NCBI RefSeq assembly: GCF_001866075.3 | Contig: NZ_CP063356.1 | Coordinates: 920,164 to 984,163 of the forward strand | Length of the DNA stretch: 64,000 nt | Direction of reading: 5' to 3' | Origin: Anaerobacillus isosaccharinicus | GTDB taxonomy: Bacteria; Bacillota; Bacilli; Bacillales; Anaerobacillaceae | Shown: piece after piece, positions 54,812 to 63,700 of the stretch | Position numbering within the stretch: the stretch's first letter is position 1 | Layout of the letters: every line of letters begins with the position of its first letter | Notes under the pieces: generated by a model | What the model was told of the DNA's origin: nothing | Database searches by the model: none | What the model saw: the letters and a program-made list of their open reading frames with translations, nothing else | Made by a program: the position numbers and the translations under genes

Positions 54812-56293
54812 TTATCTTTGTAAAATTAATTCAATAGCTGTGTTTAATTGACGGTCGTTTTCTTTGTTACGGACTTCTGCAACGATTTTTTGTTGAAGTG
54901 CCGTGGCTGTTTTCTCGTCAATTTCTCCAGTTCCTTCAAGGTCGTTCGTACGTTGGAATGCCATGACGGCTTTTTTCGTTTGTTCACCGAAATAGCCATC
55001 GACGCGGCCTGGCTCTAACCCTAGACCTTTTAGCATGATTTGGGCATTTTTAATTTGCTCGCCCATCATATCGAACTTTAATGGCTCTTCAATGTTTAAT
55101 GGAGCGACATAGAAATAATCAGGTTGCTTCACCATAACAGTTGGGTCAACACCGACTTCATTAATATTATTTCCAGCAGACGTTAACCATCTGTACAACG
55201 TTAACTTAATTTCACTGCCATCGCCCATTTGAAGTGCTTGTTGAACAGTTCCTTTTCCAAAGGTCGTCTCACCAACGACATCATGTCCGCCTGCTTCTTT
55301 TAATGCAGCGGCTAAAATTTCTGAAGCCGATGCACTACCTTTGTTAATAAGAGTAATAATTGGGTAATCTTTTTCCTCTTTTAGTGACGATAAATAACGT
55401 TCCCGTTCACCTTTACGATCTTCAATTTGAACAATTGGCTTGCCACCTGGAACAATTAAATGGCCAATCTCTTGAACACTACGTAGGTAGCCACCTGGAT
55501 TGCCGCGGACGTCGATAATTAATCCTGCAATTCCTTCTTGCTCATATTCTTGTAGCGCATTTGCAAAATCTCTAGCAGTTCCTTCAGAGAAGGATGTGAT
55601 TTCGATTAAAGCAATTTTCTGACCGTTTCTTTCAATCACACTAGTTCTAATCGTTTCAATCGGAATATCGTCTCTTGTTACGGCTAACTCGATTGGCTCA
55701 GTTACCCCTGGTCTTTCGATTGTTAAGTTAACAACTGTTCCTTTTTCCCCACGAATTTTTAAAACTGCCTCGTGCAGCGATAAGCCTTCAATGCTTTCGC
55801 CATCAATTTGAATAATTTGATCATTTGGTCGTAGCCCGGCTTTTTCAGCTGGAGAATCACGGAATGGAGCAACAATCGTTACTTTACCGTTTGTCATACT
55901 AACTTCGGCGCCAATCCCTTGAAAATGAGAATCTAATGAGTCCATAAATTGCTTAGCTGTTCTTTGATCCATATAAACTGAATATGGATCATTAAGCGTT
56001 TCTAACATTCCTTGAATTGCACCTTCTAATAGCTTATGGTCCTCAATTTCTTCTACATAGCTTTCATTAATAATTTGATAGGCTTTTCCGAACTTCGCTA
56101 AAACTTCATCCATCGATAATGGTGGGCTAGCTTCTTCTTCTGAAGTTTCAACTTGGTTTTTTTCAGCTACTTCAGTTTTCACTTCGGTTGGAGCGCTTAA
56201 GTCGAAAACGGACATTGCAGCAAAGGTACCACCCGCACCAACTAATACTGCTACGAAAATTAGGAATGCAATCGCCTTGCGGTTAATATACAT
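54812..56293 (-). CDS. ctpB: C-terminal processing peptidase CtpB (S41)
   Basis: A 493-residue exported protease. A membrane anchor is at about 8-27. The PDZ domain lies near 125-200 (GIGAEVSMTN, GLRPNDQIIQIDGESI). The S41 active site has GSASASEI (319-326) and Lys347 in TFGKGTVQ. A peptidoglycan-binding domain closes the protein (about 420-490). CtpB cuts SpoIVFA/SpoIVB-pathway proteins during B. subtilis sporulation. Confidence 0.94.
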   Translation of the reverse strand: MYINRKAIAFLIFVAVLVGAGGTFAAMSVFDLSAPTEVKTEVAEKNQVETSEEEASPPLSMDEVLAKFGKAYQIINESYVEEIEDHKLLEGAIQGMLETLNDPYSVYMDQRTAKQFMDSLDSHFQGIGAEVSMTNGKVTIVAPFRDSPAEKAGLRPNDQIIQIDGESIEGLSLHEAVLKIRGEKGTVVNLTIERPGVTEPIELAVTRDDIPIETIRTSVIERNGQKIALIEITSFSEGTARDFANALQEYEQEGIAGLIIDVRGNPGGYLRSVQEIGHLIVPGGKPIVQIEDRKGERERYLSSLKEEKDYPIITLINKGSASASEILAAALKEAGGHDVVGETTFGKGTVQQALQMGDGSEIKLTLYRWLTSAGNNINEVGVDPTVMVKQPDYFYVAPLNIEEPLKFDMMGEQIKNAQIMLKGLGLEPGRVDGYFGEQTKKAVMAFQRTNDLEGTGEIDEKTATALQQKIVAEVRNKENDRQLNTAIELILQR

Positions 56294-56314
56294 GTTTTCA
56301 CCTCATTTTTTACG

Positions 56315-56355
56315 GAAAAGGCATTACATCATTTTTCATGACGCAATGCCTTTTC
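56315..56355 (-). terminator. Hairpin between the M23 gene and ctpB
   Basis: GAAAAGGCATT and AATGCCTTTTC form an 11-bp stem around a 19-base loop. It is probably the terminator of the ftsEX-M23 transcript and lies 20 bp before ctpB. Confidence 0.65.
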
Positions 56356-56385
56356 TATCATCAATAGTATATGACGAGCTATTGA

Positions 56386-56476
56386 AATGTAGAATGTAAA
56401 ATTTAGAATGTACAATTGTGCAGTCGAGCTCAAAGCTCCTTGAAAAATCTGAATTTCACACTATAAACTTTACACG
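56386..56476. repeat. Family A heptad palindrome (ctpB/M23)
   Basis: AATGTAG-AATGTAA-AATTTAG-AATGTAC on the left, a centre GAGCTCAAAGCTC, and TTTCACACTATAAACTTTAC on the right. Confidence 0.8.
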
Positions 56477-56500
56477 AACTTTTTAAAATTATCAAATATA

Positions 56501-57772
56501 CTATCTTGGGATATAGCGCATCGGATCAACGGCGTTAGATTTGGCACCGTTCCATGGACCTTCATGCACTTCAAAGTGTAAATGTGCCCCAAACGAGCGC
56601 CCGGTATTACCCATGTAACCTAATAATTGCCCTTTCTCGACTCGTTGTCCATCGGCCACATAACGGTTTTCTAAATGAGCATAAAGGGTTGTAATAACTT
56701 GTCCATCAACGTTATGAGAAATCATCACTGTATTTCCATAACTAGGTGAATAGTAAGAACGGATCACTGTTCCAGCCTCAACTGCAACTACATGAACATC
56801 ACCTGACCTGCCACCTTTACCAATGTCAATTCCATGGTGCATTTTGCCCCAGCGGAAACCGTATGGCGATGTAATATTCCCTGTCGTTGGGCGCATAAAT
56901 GTTCCTTGTGCTGTTACAGGTGGTGGAGAATGCGTTGTTCCATTACGTGCTGCAAGTTCAGCTGCACGCTTTCGTTCTTCTTCTAGACGCTTTTGACGTT
57001 CCTGCCATGCTGCTAACTCTTGCTTCATTGCTCTTTCTTGAGCGGCAAGAATTTCATCCGCTTCTTCAAGCTCTCCTAACTCAGCGTGAAGCTCACCTTC
57101 TTGCTGTTCTAATTGAGCCATCACACGATCTTTTTCTTTCCGTTGTTTTTCTAATGTTTCTTTTAACACTTCTAGTTGAGCCAACTGATCTTCTAGAGCA
57201 GTTAATTCATCTTCAATTAAAACTTTTGCTGCTTCTACCGCCATTTTATCGTTATGATGTGCCTCTAAAATGTTACGGTCCTGCTGAGCAATCGTACTTA
57301 ATGCTGAAATTCGATTAACTAAATCTCCAAAACTACGTGATCCAAGAATAACTTCTAAGTAGTTAACAGACCCACCATTTTTATACATAGAGCGAACACG
57401 ATTTTTTAACAAATCGTCACGTTCAGCAATTCTTATTTCTAACATTTGAATTTCGGCTACTAAATCCTCAATTCGTTCTTTTGTGCCTTCAATTTCTTGG
57501 TCTTTTTCTCGAATTTGTTGATTAGTTGCGGCAGTTTGGTGGTCAATGGCGCGAATTTCATCACTAAGCGCCTTCAACTTCCGTTCGATTTCTTGAATTT
57601 CCTTTTCTTTCTGTCCTAACTCTGCTTGGTTATCAGATCGTTCCTCTTGGATAGATTTAATCTTTTTTTGCAGAGATGTGTTTGCTTCTACATTGTCAGT
57701 TCCTATCGTTGTTAAAAAGCTTGCGATTGCCAACGTTAAGACTGAAAAAACGAGAAAAAGTCTTCGCTTCAT
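56501..57772 (-). CDS. Coiled-coil M23 murein hydrolase, putative FtsEX effector
   Basis: A 423-residue exported protein. A signal peptide covers about 1-30. Long coiled coils (about 32-115 and 175-275) flank a hinge with VRSMYKNGGSVNYLEVILGS, as in PcsB and EnvC. The M23 domain (290-423) keeps zinc ligands His313, Asp317 and His399 with His366 and His397, so it should be active. It directly follows ftsX. By analogy with EnvC and PcsB, FtsEX probably activates it for septal wall cleavage. In B. subtilis FtsEX works with CwlO instead. Confidence 0.9.
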   Translation of the reverse strand: MKRRLFLVFSVLTLAIASFLTTIGTDNVEANTSLQKKIKSIQEERSDNQAELGQKEKEIQEIERKLKALSDEIRAIDHQTAATNQQIREKDQEIEGTKERIEDLVAEIQMLEIRIAERDDLLKNRVRSMYKNGGSVNYLEVILGSRSFGDLVNRISALSTIAQQDRNILEAHHNDKMAVEAAKVLIEDELTALEDQLAQLEVLKETLEKQRKEKDRVMAQLEQQEGELHAELGELEEADEILAAQERAMKQELAAWQERQKRLEEERKRAAELAARNGTTHSPPPVTAQGTFMRPTTGNITSPYGFRWGKMHHGIDIGKGGRSGDVHVVAVEAGTVIRSYYSPSYGNTVMISHNVDGQVITTLYAHLENRYVADGQRVEKGQLLGYMGNTGRSFGAHLHFEVHEGPWNGAKSNAVDPMRYIPR

Positions 57773-57841
57773 CGTCCCGATTTCCCCCTCTATTAAAATA
57801 TCAAGTTGAGTTGGTGGTTCGTTCTTTGATGTTTTAATCTA

Positions 57842-58735
57842 CTATACTTTTAAAAATTTTCTTACTGACGTCATACTTCCCCAAATACCAATAAAGGCAC
57901 CGATTCCAATCAATATACCACTCACTTGAAAAACAAGGGGGTCTGAAGGTAGTAAGCCGATAAACATTAATTCTAGTTTTTGTCCAAAGCTATCATAGAG
58001 TCTGTTGTAGGCATAAGCTAGAATACCAACTGGGATTAACGAGCCAATAACTCCTAAAAGAAGTCCTTCGATAAAAAATGGCCAGCGGATAAACCCGTTT
58101 GTTGCTCCTACAAGCTTCATAATTTTTATTTCTCTTTTCCTAGCAATGATCGTTAACTTAATTGTATTGGCAATCAAAAACATCGTTGTAAACATCAAAC
58201 CAATAATAAGAAACAGTCCAATTTGCCTTGCTAAACCTGTAAAGGCAAACAACTGCTCAACGACATCTTTACCGTATCCTACCTCTTCAACAAATGGAAG
58301 GGGCTCTATTCTTGTCGCTATTCCCTCTGTTTGTTGAGGTAACGTTGCGCGTACAACATAAACATCATAAAGTGGATTTTCAGAACGCAACGTTTCGAAA
58401 ATTTCACCTTGCTCACCAAGACTTTCAATAAATTGCTCTAATCCTTCTTCCTTAGGTAAGTAAACGATCGATTCTACATTAGGTATACGTTGAATACTTC
58501 TCCGTAGTTCTTCTTGCTGTTCCTTTGTTGCCGTTAAGTCGATAAAGACCCTTACTTCAACGTCTTCTTCAACAGAAGTAGCGAAGTGGTTTAAATTTAA
58601 AATTAATAAGAGAAACACACCTACAATAAGAAGCATAATCGCTACTGCGCTAATTGACGCAAATGTCATCCAGCTGTTTCTAGCTAAACTTTTGATCCCT
58701 TCTTTACCGTGGCGGAGGAGCGTTCTACCTTTCAT
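57842..58735 (-). CDS. ftsX: Cell division ABC transporter permease FtsX
   Basis: The start is ATG 58735 behind AGGGGGGAT, giving MKGRTLLRHGKEG and 297 residues. It has four membrane segments with an extracellular domain (about 60-155) after the first. It overlaps ftsE by 11 bp. FtsX relays FtsE ATPase activity to periplasmic or wall hydrolases. Confidence 0.96.
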   Translation of the reverse strand: MKGRTLLRHGKEGIKSLARNSWMTFASISAVAIMLLIVGVFLLLILNLNHFATSVEEDVEVRVFIDLTATKEQQEELRRSIQRIPNVESIVYLPKEEGLEQFIESLGEQGEIFETLRSENPLYDVYVVRATLPQQTEGIATRIEPLPFVEEVGYGKDVVEQLFAFTGLARQIGLFLIIGLMFTTMFLIANTIKLTIIARKREIKIMKLVGATNGFIRWPFFIEGLLLGVIGSLIPVGILAYAYNRLYDSFGQKLELMFIGLLPSDPLVFQVSGILIGIGAFIGIWGSMTSVRKFLKV

Positions 58736-59411
58736 AGCCGTATCCCCCCTTTGCCTCATCACGAGCAATTCGGCCAGATTCAATGGCTATTACGCGCTTT
58801 CGAATTGTATTAACAATCTCTTTGTTATGCGTCGCCATGACAATCGTTGTGCCTCTATTATTAATTTCCTCTAATGTTTTCATAATGCCCCAAGATGTAT
58901 CGGGGTCAAGATTTCCAGTAGGCTCGTCAGCTATTAAGACGGCTGGATTGTTGACGATTGCTCTGGCAATGGCCACACGCTGTTGCTCCCCACCTGATAA
59001 TTCGTGTGGTAAAAATCGAGCTTTATTTTTCAATTTAACGATATCCAACACATTCATGACACTTCTCTTTATAGAAGAAGGACTTTCTTCTATGACTTCA
59101 AGTGCAAAGGCGATGTTTTCGTAAACAGATAAGGTCGGTAATAATTTAAAGTCCTGGAACACAATTCCTAGCGTACGTCGCATAATTGGAATCCGTTTTT
59201 CTTTTATTTGACCTAGATTGTAGCCGTTTACAACAACAGTTCCTTTTGTTGGCTTTTCTTCGCGGTACATTAATTTTATAAAAGTGGATTTACCTGCTCC
59301 ACTTGGGCCGACAACATAGACAAATTCACCTTTGGAAATGGACACATCAATGCCATTGATGGCCATGACTCCATTAGGGTAGGTCTTCCAAACATCTTTC
59401 ATTTCGATCAT
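58725..59411 (-). CDS. ftsE: Cell division ABC transporter ATP-binding protein FtsE
   Basis: The start is ATG 59411 (MIEMKDVWKTYPNGV), giving 228 residues. Walker A is GPSGAGKST, the signature is LSGGEQQRVAIARA and Walker B is VLIADEPTG. It drives FtsX. A GTG 9 bp upstream is a less likely start. Confidence 0.97.
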   Translation of the reverse strand: MIEMKDVWKTYPNGVMAINGIDVSISKGEFVYVVGPSGAGKSTFIKLMYREEKPTKGTVVVNGYNLGQIKEKRIPIMRRTLGIVFQDFKLLPTLSVYENIAFALEVIEESPSSIKRSVMNVLDIVKLKNKARFLPHELSGGEQQRVAIARAIVNNPAVLIADEPTGNLDPDTSWGIMKTLEEINNRGTTIVMATHNKEIVNTIRKRVIAIESGRIARDEAKGGYGYER

Positions 59412-59431
59412 GGCTTTCACTTCCTTATGTT

Positions 59432-59535
59432 AATGGAGAATGTAGAATGTAGGATGTAGAATCTAGAATTGAGCGGGTTTTGCTCCGAAGCCTAGCCCAT
59501 ACCATTCTACATTTTACACTCTGAATTCTACATTT
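59432..59535. repeat. Family A heptad palindrome upstream of ftsE
   Basis: AATGGAG-AATGTAG-AATGTAG-GATGTAG-AATCTAG, a centre TTTGCTCCGAAGC, then CATTCTACATTTTACACTCT and more. Confidence 0.88.
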
Positions 59536-59663
59536 TTTTCTATTAATCTATTCATAATTTTACAGTATTAAACAAATTTGTACAGCAAACGTCTCAAATT
59601 CCATTATAACATCATTAATCTACAAATTAAGCTGAAAAATATTACATTTTTATTTCAGGAGAC

Positions 59664-59735
59664 AATGTAGAGTGTAGAATGAAAAATGTAGAATTGTTCT
59701 TGGGTGCTGCTTCGAGGTTTTTAATGACATTCTGG
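59664..59735. repeat. Family A copy with decayed right arm
   Basis: AATGTAG-AGTGTAG-AATGAAA-AATGTAG and the centre GCTGCTTCGAGG are clear. Only TGACATTCTGG remains of the right arm. Nothing else is seen in 59536-59788. Confidence 0.7.
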
Positions 59736-59788
59736 TTTTTTTTTTGAAAAATTTTTTCAAAACCAACTGGTAATTCATTATTCATATT

Positions 59789-59821
59789 AAAAAAACTTAT
59801 CCACTAAGGATAAGTTTTTTT
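59789..59821 (-). terminator. Terminator of the first cytochrome gene
   Basis: AAAAAAACTTATCC and GGATAAGTTTTTTT form a perfect stem with an ACTAA loop, 4 bp past the stop. Confidence 0.9.
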
Positions 59822-59825
59822 GGAG

Positions 59826-60200
59826 TTATTGTTTTGAGATCCATTCTGCTAGGTTTTCTGCGTCTTCGCCTTTTACCATATCTTTAGGCATAATTCCAGG
59901 TCCTTCTTGAATAGCGGTTAGTACTTGGTCTTTAGACAAACCAGTAATTGGTTTATCATACCCTGCTCCCCCCTTACCACCTTGTAAGTCCGCACCATGG
60001 CACGCTGCACAAACTTTATAATGCTCAGCTCCTTGATCAGCAGGACTTGGGGCTGTTACCGGTTGATCGGCATTTGAACTAGTTTCCGTTTGTTCAGCTT
60101 TAACTGGAGTTTTTGCTTCTAATGCAACTGGTTTATCATCCCCACTACATGCACCTAAGATTAATACAGCTCCAAACAATGCACCTAACAATTTTTTCAT
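59826..60200 (-). CDS. cccB: Lipoprotein cytochrome c551-like (CccB type), copy 1
   Basis: A 124-residue lipoprotein. The lipobox is LGAC (Cys18). A Pro/Glu/Thr-rich linker precedes the haem domain with CAACH (C64, C67, H68). The distal Met is probably in GPGIMPKDM. It should carry electrons on the outer membrane face, as CccB does. It is the longest linker of the three tandem paralogues and has its own terminator. Confidence 0.93.
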   Translation of the reverse strand: MKKLLGALFGAVLILGACSGDDKPVALEAKTPVKAEQTETSSNADQPVTAPSPADQGAEHYKVCAACHGADLQGGKGGAGYDKPITGLSKDQVLTAIQEGPGIMPKDMVKGEDAENLAEWISKQ

Positions 60201-60313
60201 TTTCTAAGTTCCTCCCTATTTTGTAACTATTTTTTAATTATAATATAAAAATTACTATTATTAAGGGGGAAAAAAGTTTTTTCATGAAATGTTCACTTTT
60301 GGAAATTTGAATA

Positions 60314-60337
60314 AGCCACATCGACGTAGATGTGGCT
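60314..60337 (-). terminator. Hairpin after cytochrome copy 2
   Basis: AGCCACATC and GATGTGGCT form a perfect 9-bp stem. The following T-tract is weak. Confidence 0.55.
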
Positions 60338-60363
60338 CTAAAAAGTTATTTTGTAGTGGTTAC

Positions 60364-60699
60364 TTACTGAGCAGCAATCCACACTGCTAGATTTTCTGCG
60401 TCTTCACCAGTCACTAGATTAGCTGGCATAACACCAACACCTTGGACAATGGCAATATACATCTCTTCCTTTGAAATTCCAGTTATTGGGTATGGGTATG
60501 CCCCTCCACCTTGAAGGTTAACACCGTGGCAGGCAGCGCATGATTTTTTATAAGCAGCTTGAGCTCGTTCCTCATCGTACGTATCAGGTAATGTGATATC
60601 CGATGGTTGTAATCTTTCTGGTGCTGGGGTTGTCGTCTCTCCACCACACGCCGCTAGGATAAAAACCATACCGATAAAAGCAAGTAAACTCTTTTTCAT
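60364..60699 (-). CDS. Lipoprotein cytochrome c551-like, copy 2
   Basis: A 111-residue lipoprotein with lipobox LAAC (Cys18), haem motif CAACH in YKKSCAACHGVNLQGG and the distal-Met region VGVMPANLVTG. It shares the frame ENLAxWIAAQ end with the other copies. It is separated by about 165 bp from copy 1 and 140 bp from copy 3. Confidence 0.93.
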   Translation of the reverse strand: MKKSLLAFIGMVFILAACGGETTTPAPERLQPSDITLPDTYDEERAQAAYKKSCAACHGVNLQGGGAYPYPITGISKEEMYIAIVQGVGVMPANLVTGEDAENLAVWIAAQ

Positions 60700-60790
60700 T
60701 GAATGTAATCCTCCGTTGATTTTATAGGTTATATACCTACTATACCCTTTATTGTTGGCTATTTTTGAAGATTTAGTGAATATTTAATGA

Positions 60791-60821
60791 AAAAAAACTC
60801 CCTTATCGATTAGATAAGAGA
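60791..60821 (-). terminator. Terminator after cytochrome copy 3
   Basis: The minus strand reads CTCTTATC, a short loop, then GATAAGGGAG and T7. Confidence 0.8.
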
Positions 60822-60837
60822 TCTTATTTTTAAAAAA

Positions 60838-61182
60838 TTATTGAGCTGCAATCCAAGCTGCTAAATTTTCAGCCTCTTCACCAGTAACCATGTTTGGAGG
60901 CATGATTCCAGGCCCTTCTTGAATAGCTAATAATACTTCTTCAGCTGTTAAGCCTGTGATTGCTGGGTTATTACCTTGACCTTGTAAGTCTCCACCGTGA
61001 CAGCCTGCACATGATTGATAAGCAGTTTGTGCTCTAGTAGCATCGTATGTACCCGCTGCCGTTTCATCAGTTGCTGGTGTTTCAGTTGGAGCTGGTTCTG
61101 CTGGTGCCGGAGTTGGCTCATCGCCACCACATGCACCTAAGATTAATGCTGCACCAAATAATGCTGTAAGTAATTTTTTCAT
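60838..61182 (-). CDS. Lipoprotein cytochrome c551-like, copy 3
   Basis: The start is ATG 61182 behind GGGAGGG, giving 114 residues. The lipobox is LGAC (Cys18), the linker is Pro/Ala/Thr-rich, and the haem motif is CAGCH (YQSCAGCHGGD). GPGIMPPNMVTG supplies the distal Met. Its N-terminus is nearly identical to copy 1, which suggests recent duplication. Confidence 0.94.
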   Translation of the reverse strand: MKKLLTALFGAALILGACGGDEPTPAPAEPAPTETPATDETAAGTYDATRAQTAYQSCAGCHGGDLQGQGNNPAITGLTAEEVLLAIQEGPGIMPPNMVTGEEAENLAAWIAAQ

Positions 61183-61310
61183 TTTTAAAGACCCTCCCAA
61201 GTTTATAAAAAATTTAATTCGCAAGGTTTAGTTTGTCCTTGCTTCTTTATTTCTAGTATCAATACTATAAAATTATAAACTAAATAGCAAGTATTTCCTC
61301 ACACAATTTT

Positions 61311-62192
61311 TCATTTTTTGAAACCTTCACCTAAAACTTCTGTAGCATTTGTTACAATTACGAAGGCATTTGGGTCAATATTGCGAACAACTTGTTTCAA
61401 TTTCGTGACTTCCATTTGGTTTACGACACACATGAGAACTGGACGTTTATGGTTTGTGTAACCACCATAACCTTCTAATTTTGTTACACCACGGTCAACT
61501 TCTTTAAGAAGACCTTGTTGCACTTCTTCTTGTTTTTCAGAAATTATGAGGGCAACTTTTGCATAGCCAACACCCATTTGGACAAGATCAATTGTTTTAC
61601 CAGTAATATATAGGGCAATCAACGCGTAAAGGGCTAATTCAATATTAAAAACGATCGCCGATGTAGCGACAACTAAGCCATCAATCATAAAAACACAGGC
61701 ACCTAGCGAAAGCCCTGTATATTTATGGATAATTTGCGCAGCTAAATCGGTTCCACCTGTCGATGAATTTGAACGAAACACAATCCCTAAACCAATCCCA
61801 ACTCCAATTCCACCAAAAAGAGCTCCTAGTAAAGGATCAGAAGTTGCTGGCGCTACATCCCTCGTTAATAACACAACGAGTGGCAAAAACGCGGTTCCGA
61901 CTAACGTTTTTAACCCGTACTTAAATCCACCCAATAATAGTATTCCCGCAATAAACAAAGGTATATTAAAAGCCCACTGTGTAAACGCAGGGGTAATTGC
62001 AAAAATATCATAGACAATCGTACTAATACCACTTACCCCACCTGAGGCAATTCGATTAGGTAGTAAAAATAAATTAAAGGCGATTGCCACAATTGCAGAA
62101 CCGACCAACACATGAGCATACTCCCAGACAGTAAACCATTTAGGACAACTCGGCTGAAACGGACCTCTTCTTTTTCCATTTTTCGTCATCAT
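61311..62192 (-). CDS. YitT family membrane protein (YvjA-like)
   Basis: A 293-residue protein with about six membrane segments (for example IASGGVSGISTIVYDIF and SNSSTGGTDLAAQII) and a C-terminal DUF2179 soluble domain (about 225-293). The function is unknown. It lies between prfB and the cytochrome genes, as yvjA does in B. subtilis. Confidence 0.92.
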   Translation of the reverse strand: MMTKNGKRRGPFQPSCPKWFTVWEYAHVLVGSAIVAIAFNLFLLPNRIASGGVSGISTIVYDIFAITPAFTQWAFNIPLFIAGILLLGGFKYGLKTLVGTAFLPLVVLLTRDVAPATSDPLLGALFGGIGVGIGLGIVFRSNSSTGGTDLAAQIIHKYTGLSLGACVFMIDGLVVATSAIVFNIELALYALIALYITGKTIDLVQMGVGYAKVALIISEKQEEVQQGLLKEVDRGVTKLEGYGGYTNHKRPVLMCVVNQMEVTKLKQVVRNIDPNAFVIVTNATEVLGEGFKK

Positions 62193-62321
62193 TCTCTCAC
62201 ACCTACTTTATGAATTTCATGGAGTAAAAATCCTTCAGTAGTATAACACCACTATTCGAAATCTGTAAACATAAGTAAATTAACGCTTTAACGAGACAGA
62301 TTAGCTGTCAGCGCTACGAAA

Positions 62322-62396
62322 TGGTGTCAGACACCTCCAAAGGACAATTTTGAAAAAATGTCCTTTGGGGGTGTCTGACACCGTCCGTGGACATTT
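62322..62396. repeat. Family C repeat, inverted double form
   Basis: Two GGTGTCAGACACC palindromes flank AAAGGACAATTTT and AAAATGTCCTTT, which also pair, making a long hairpin. CGTCCGTGGACATTTT follows. Confidence 0.78.
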
Positions 62397-62416
62397 TCCG
62401 AAATTTGTCTTTTTCA

Positions 62417-62437
62417 GGAGAACAAAATATGTTCTCC
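62417..62437. terminator. Hairpin GGAGAACA/TGTTCTCC
   Basis: A perfect 8-bp stem with a five-base loop, beyond the prfB terminator. It lacks a T-run, so it may not terminate. Confidence 0.4.
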
Positions 62438-62443
62438 CAAATC

Positions 62444-62474
62444 AAAAAAAGAACAATGACATAGGTCACTGCTC
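62444..62474 (-). terminator. Terminator of prfB
   Basis: The minus strand reads GAGCAGTGAC-CTAT-GTCATTGTTC followed by T7. It starts at the prfB stop codon. Confidence 0.9.
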
Positions 62475-63579
62475 TTAGCTTCTGATTTGGGAGCGTAAAT
62501 ATGCATCGATAAATGGATCAAGGTCGCCGTCCATGACGGCTGAAGTGTTACCAACCTCATGATTTGTGCGGTGATCCTTCACTAAGCTGTAGGGGTGAAA
62601 GACGTATGAACGAATTTGACTGCCCCAGCCGATTTCCTTTTGTTCGCCACGAATTTCGTCCAGCTCTGCCTTTTGTTCATCAAGCTTCAGCTGAAAAAGC
62701 TTTGCTTGAAGCATCTTCATCGCTCGTTCGCGATTTTTAATTTGAGATCGCTCTGTTTGGCATGTTACGACTGTATTTGTCGGTACATGAGTAATCCTGA
62801 TCGCCGAGTCTGTTGTATTAATATGCTGTCCACCAGCTCCACTTGCTCGGTACGTATCCACTTTTAACTCTTCTGGAGAAATTGTAATTTCAATATCGTC
62901 AGGTAGTTCTGGCATGATTTCACAAGATACAAATGAAGTGTGACGACGACCTGATGCATCAAACGGAGATATTCGCACAAGTCGATGAACTCCTTTTTCT
63001 GCTTTTAAATAGCCATAAGCATTATGACCTTTAATGAGAAGTGTTACGCTCTTTACACCAGCTTCATCACCAGGTAAATAATCTAATGTTTCTACTTTAA
63101 ATCCTTTACGCTCTGCCCAACGAGTGTACATTCGTAACAGCATTTGCGCCCAGTCTTGGGATTCCGTTCCCCCTGCACCAGGATGCAATTCTAGTAGTGC
63201 GTTATTTTTATCATATGGCTCACTTAATAGCAGAGTTAGCTCATACTCATTTAAGTCGTTTGAAAGAGCTTTTACACCGACTTCTAATTCCTTTTCCATC
63301 TCACTGTCAGGCTCTTCTTTCACAAGTTGATAAGAAACATCTAAATCATCGAAACGTTCTTGAAGACTTAGATAATTTTCGACTTGCTCTTTTAATGCAT
63401 TTGATTCGTTAATCACTTCTTGGGCTTTTTGCTGATCATCCCAAAAAATAGGGTCCGACATTTTTTCATCAAGCTCTGCAATACGTTCTTGCTTCACTTC
63501 AAGGTCAAAGGGACCCCCTAAAGTCCGCTAACCGCTTAGCCATCATCGTAAGCTCTTGTTTAATTTCTACAAGTTCCAT
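62475..63579 (-). CDS. prfB: Peptide chain release factor 2, programmed +1 frameshift
   Basis: The gene starts at ATG 63579 behind AAGGTGG. Frame 0 reads 24 codons to an internal TGA at 63507-63505. The site AGGGGGTCCCTTTGAC holds the canonical SD-like AGGGGG and the slip CTT-TGA-C. After a +1 shift the frame continues to 62475, for 367 residues in all, close to B. subtilis RF2. The GGQ motif is in [11 protein letters not shown] and the stop-reading SPF is in [10 protein letters not shown]2 level thus controls its own synthesis. Confidence 0.96.
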
Positions 63580-63595
63580 GTGAATCCACCTTTAT

Positions 63596-63688
63596 AATGT
63601 AAAATGTAAAATGCAAAATGTAGAATGAAGTGGGTAAAGCTACGAAGCTTAAACCCACAACAATTCTACATTCTACATTTTGAATTCC
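63596..63688. repeat. Family A heptad palindrome (prfB/secA)
   Basis: AATGTAA-AATGTAA-AATGCAA-AATGTAG, a centre with AGCTACGAAGCTT, then AATTCTACATTCTACATTTT. Confidence 0.9.
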
Positions 63689-63700
63689 TTAATTCTTAAA

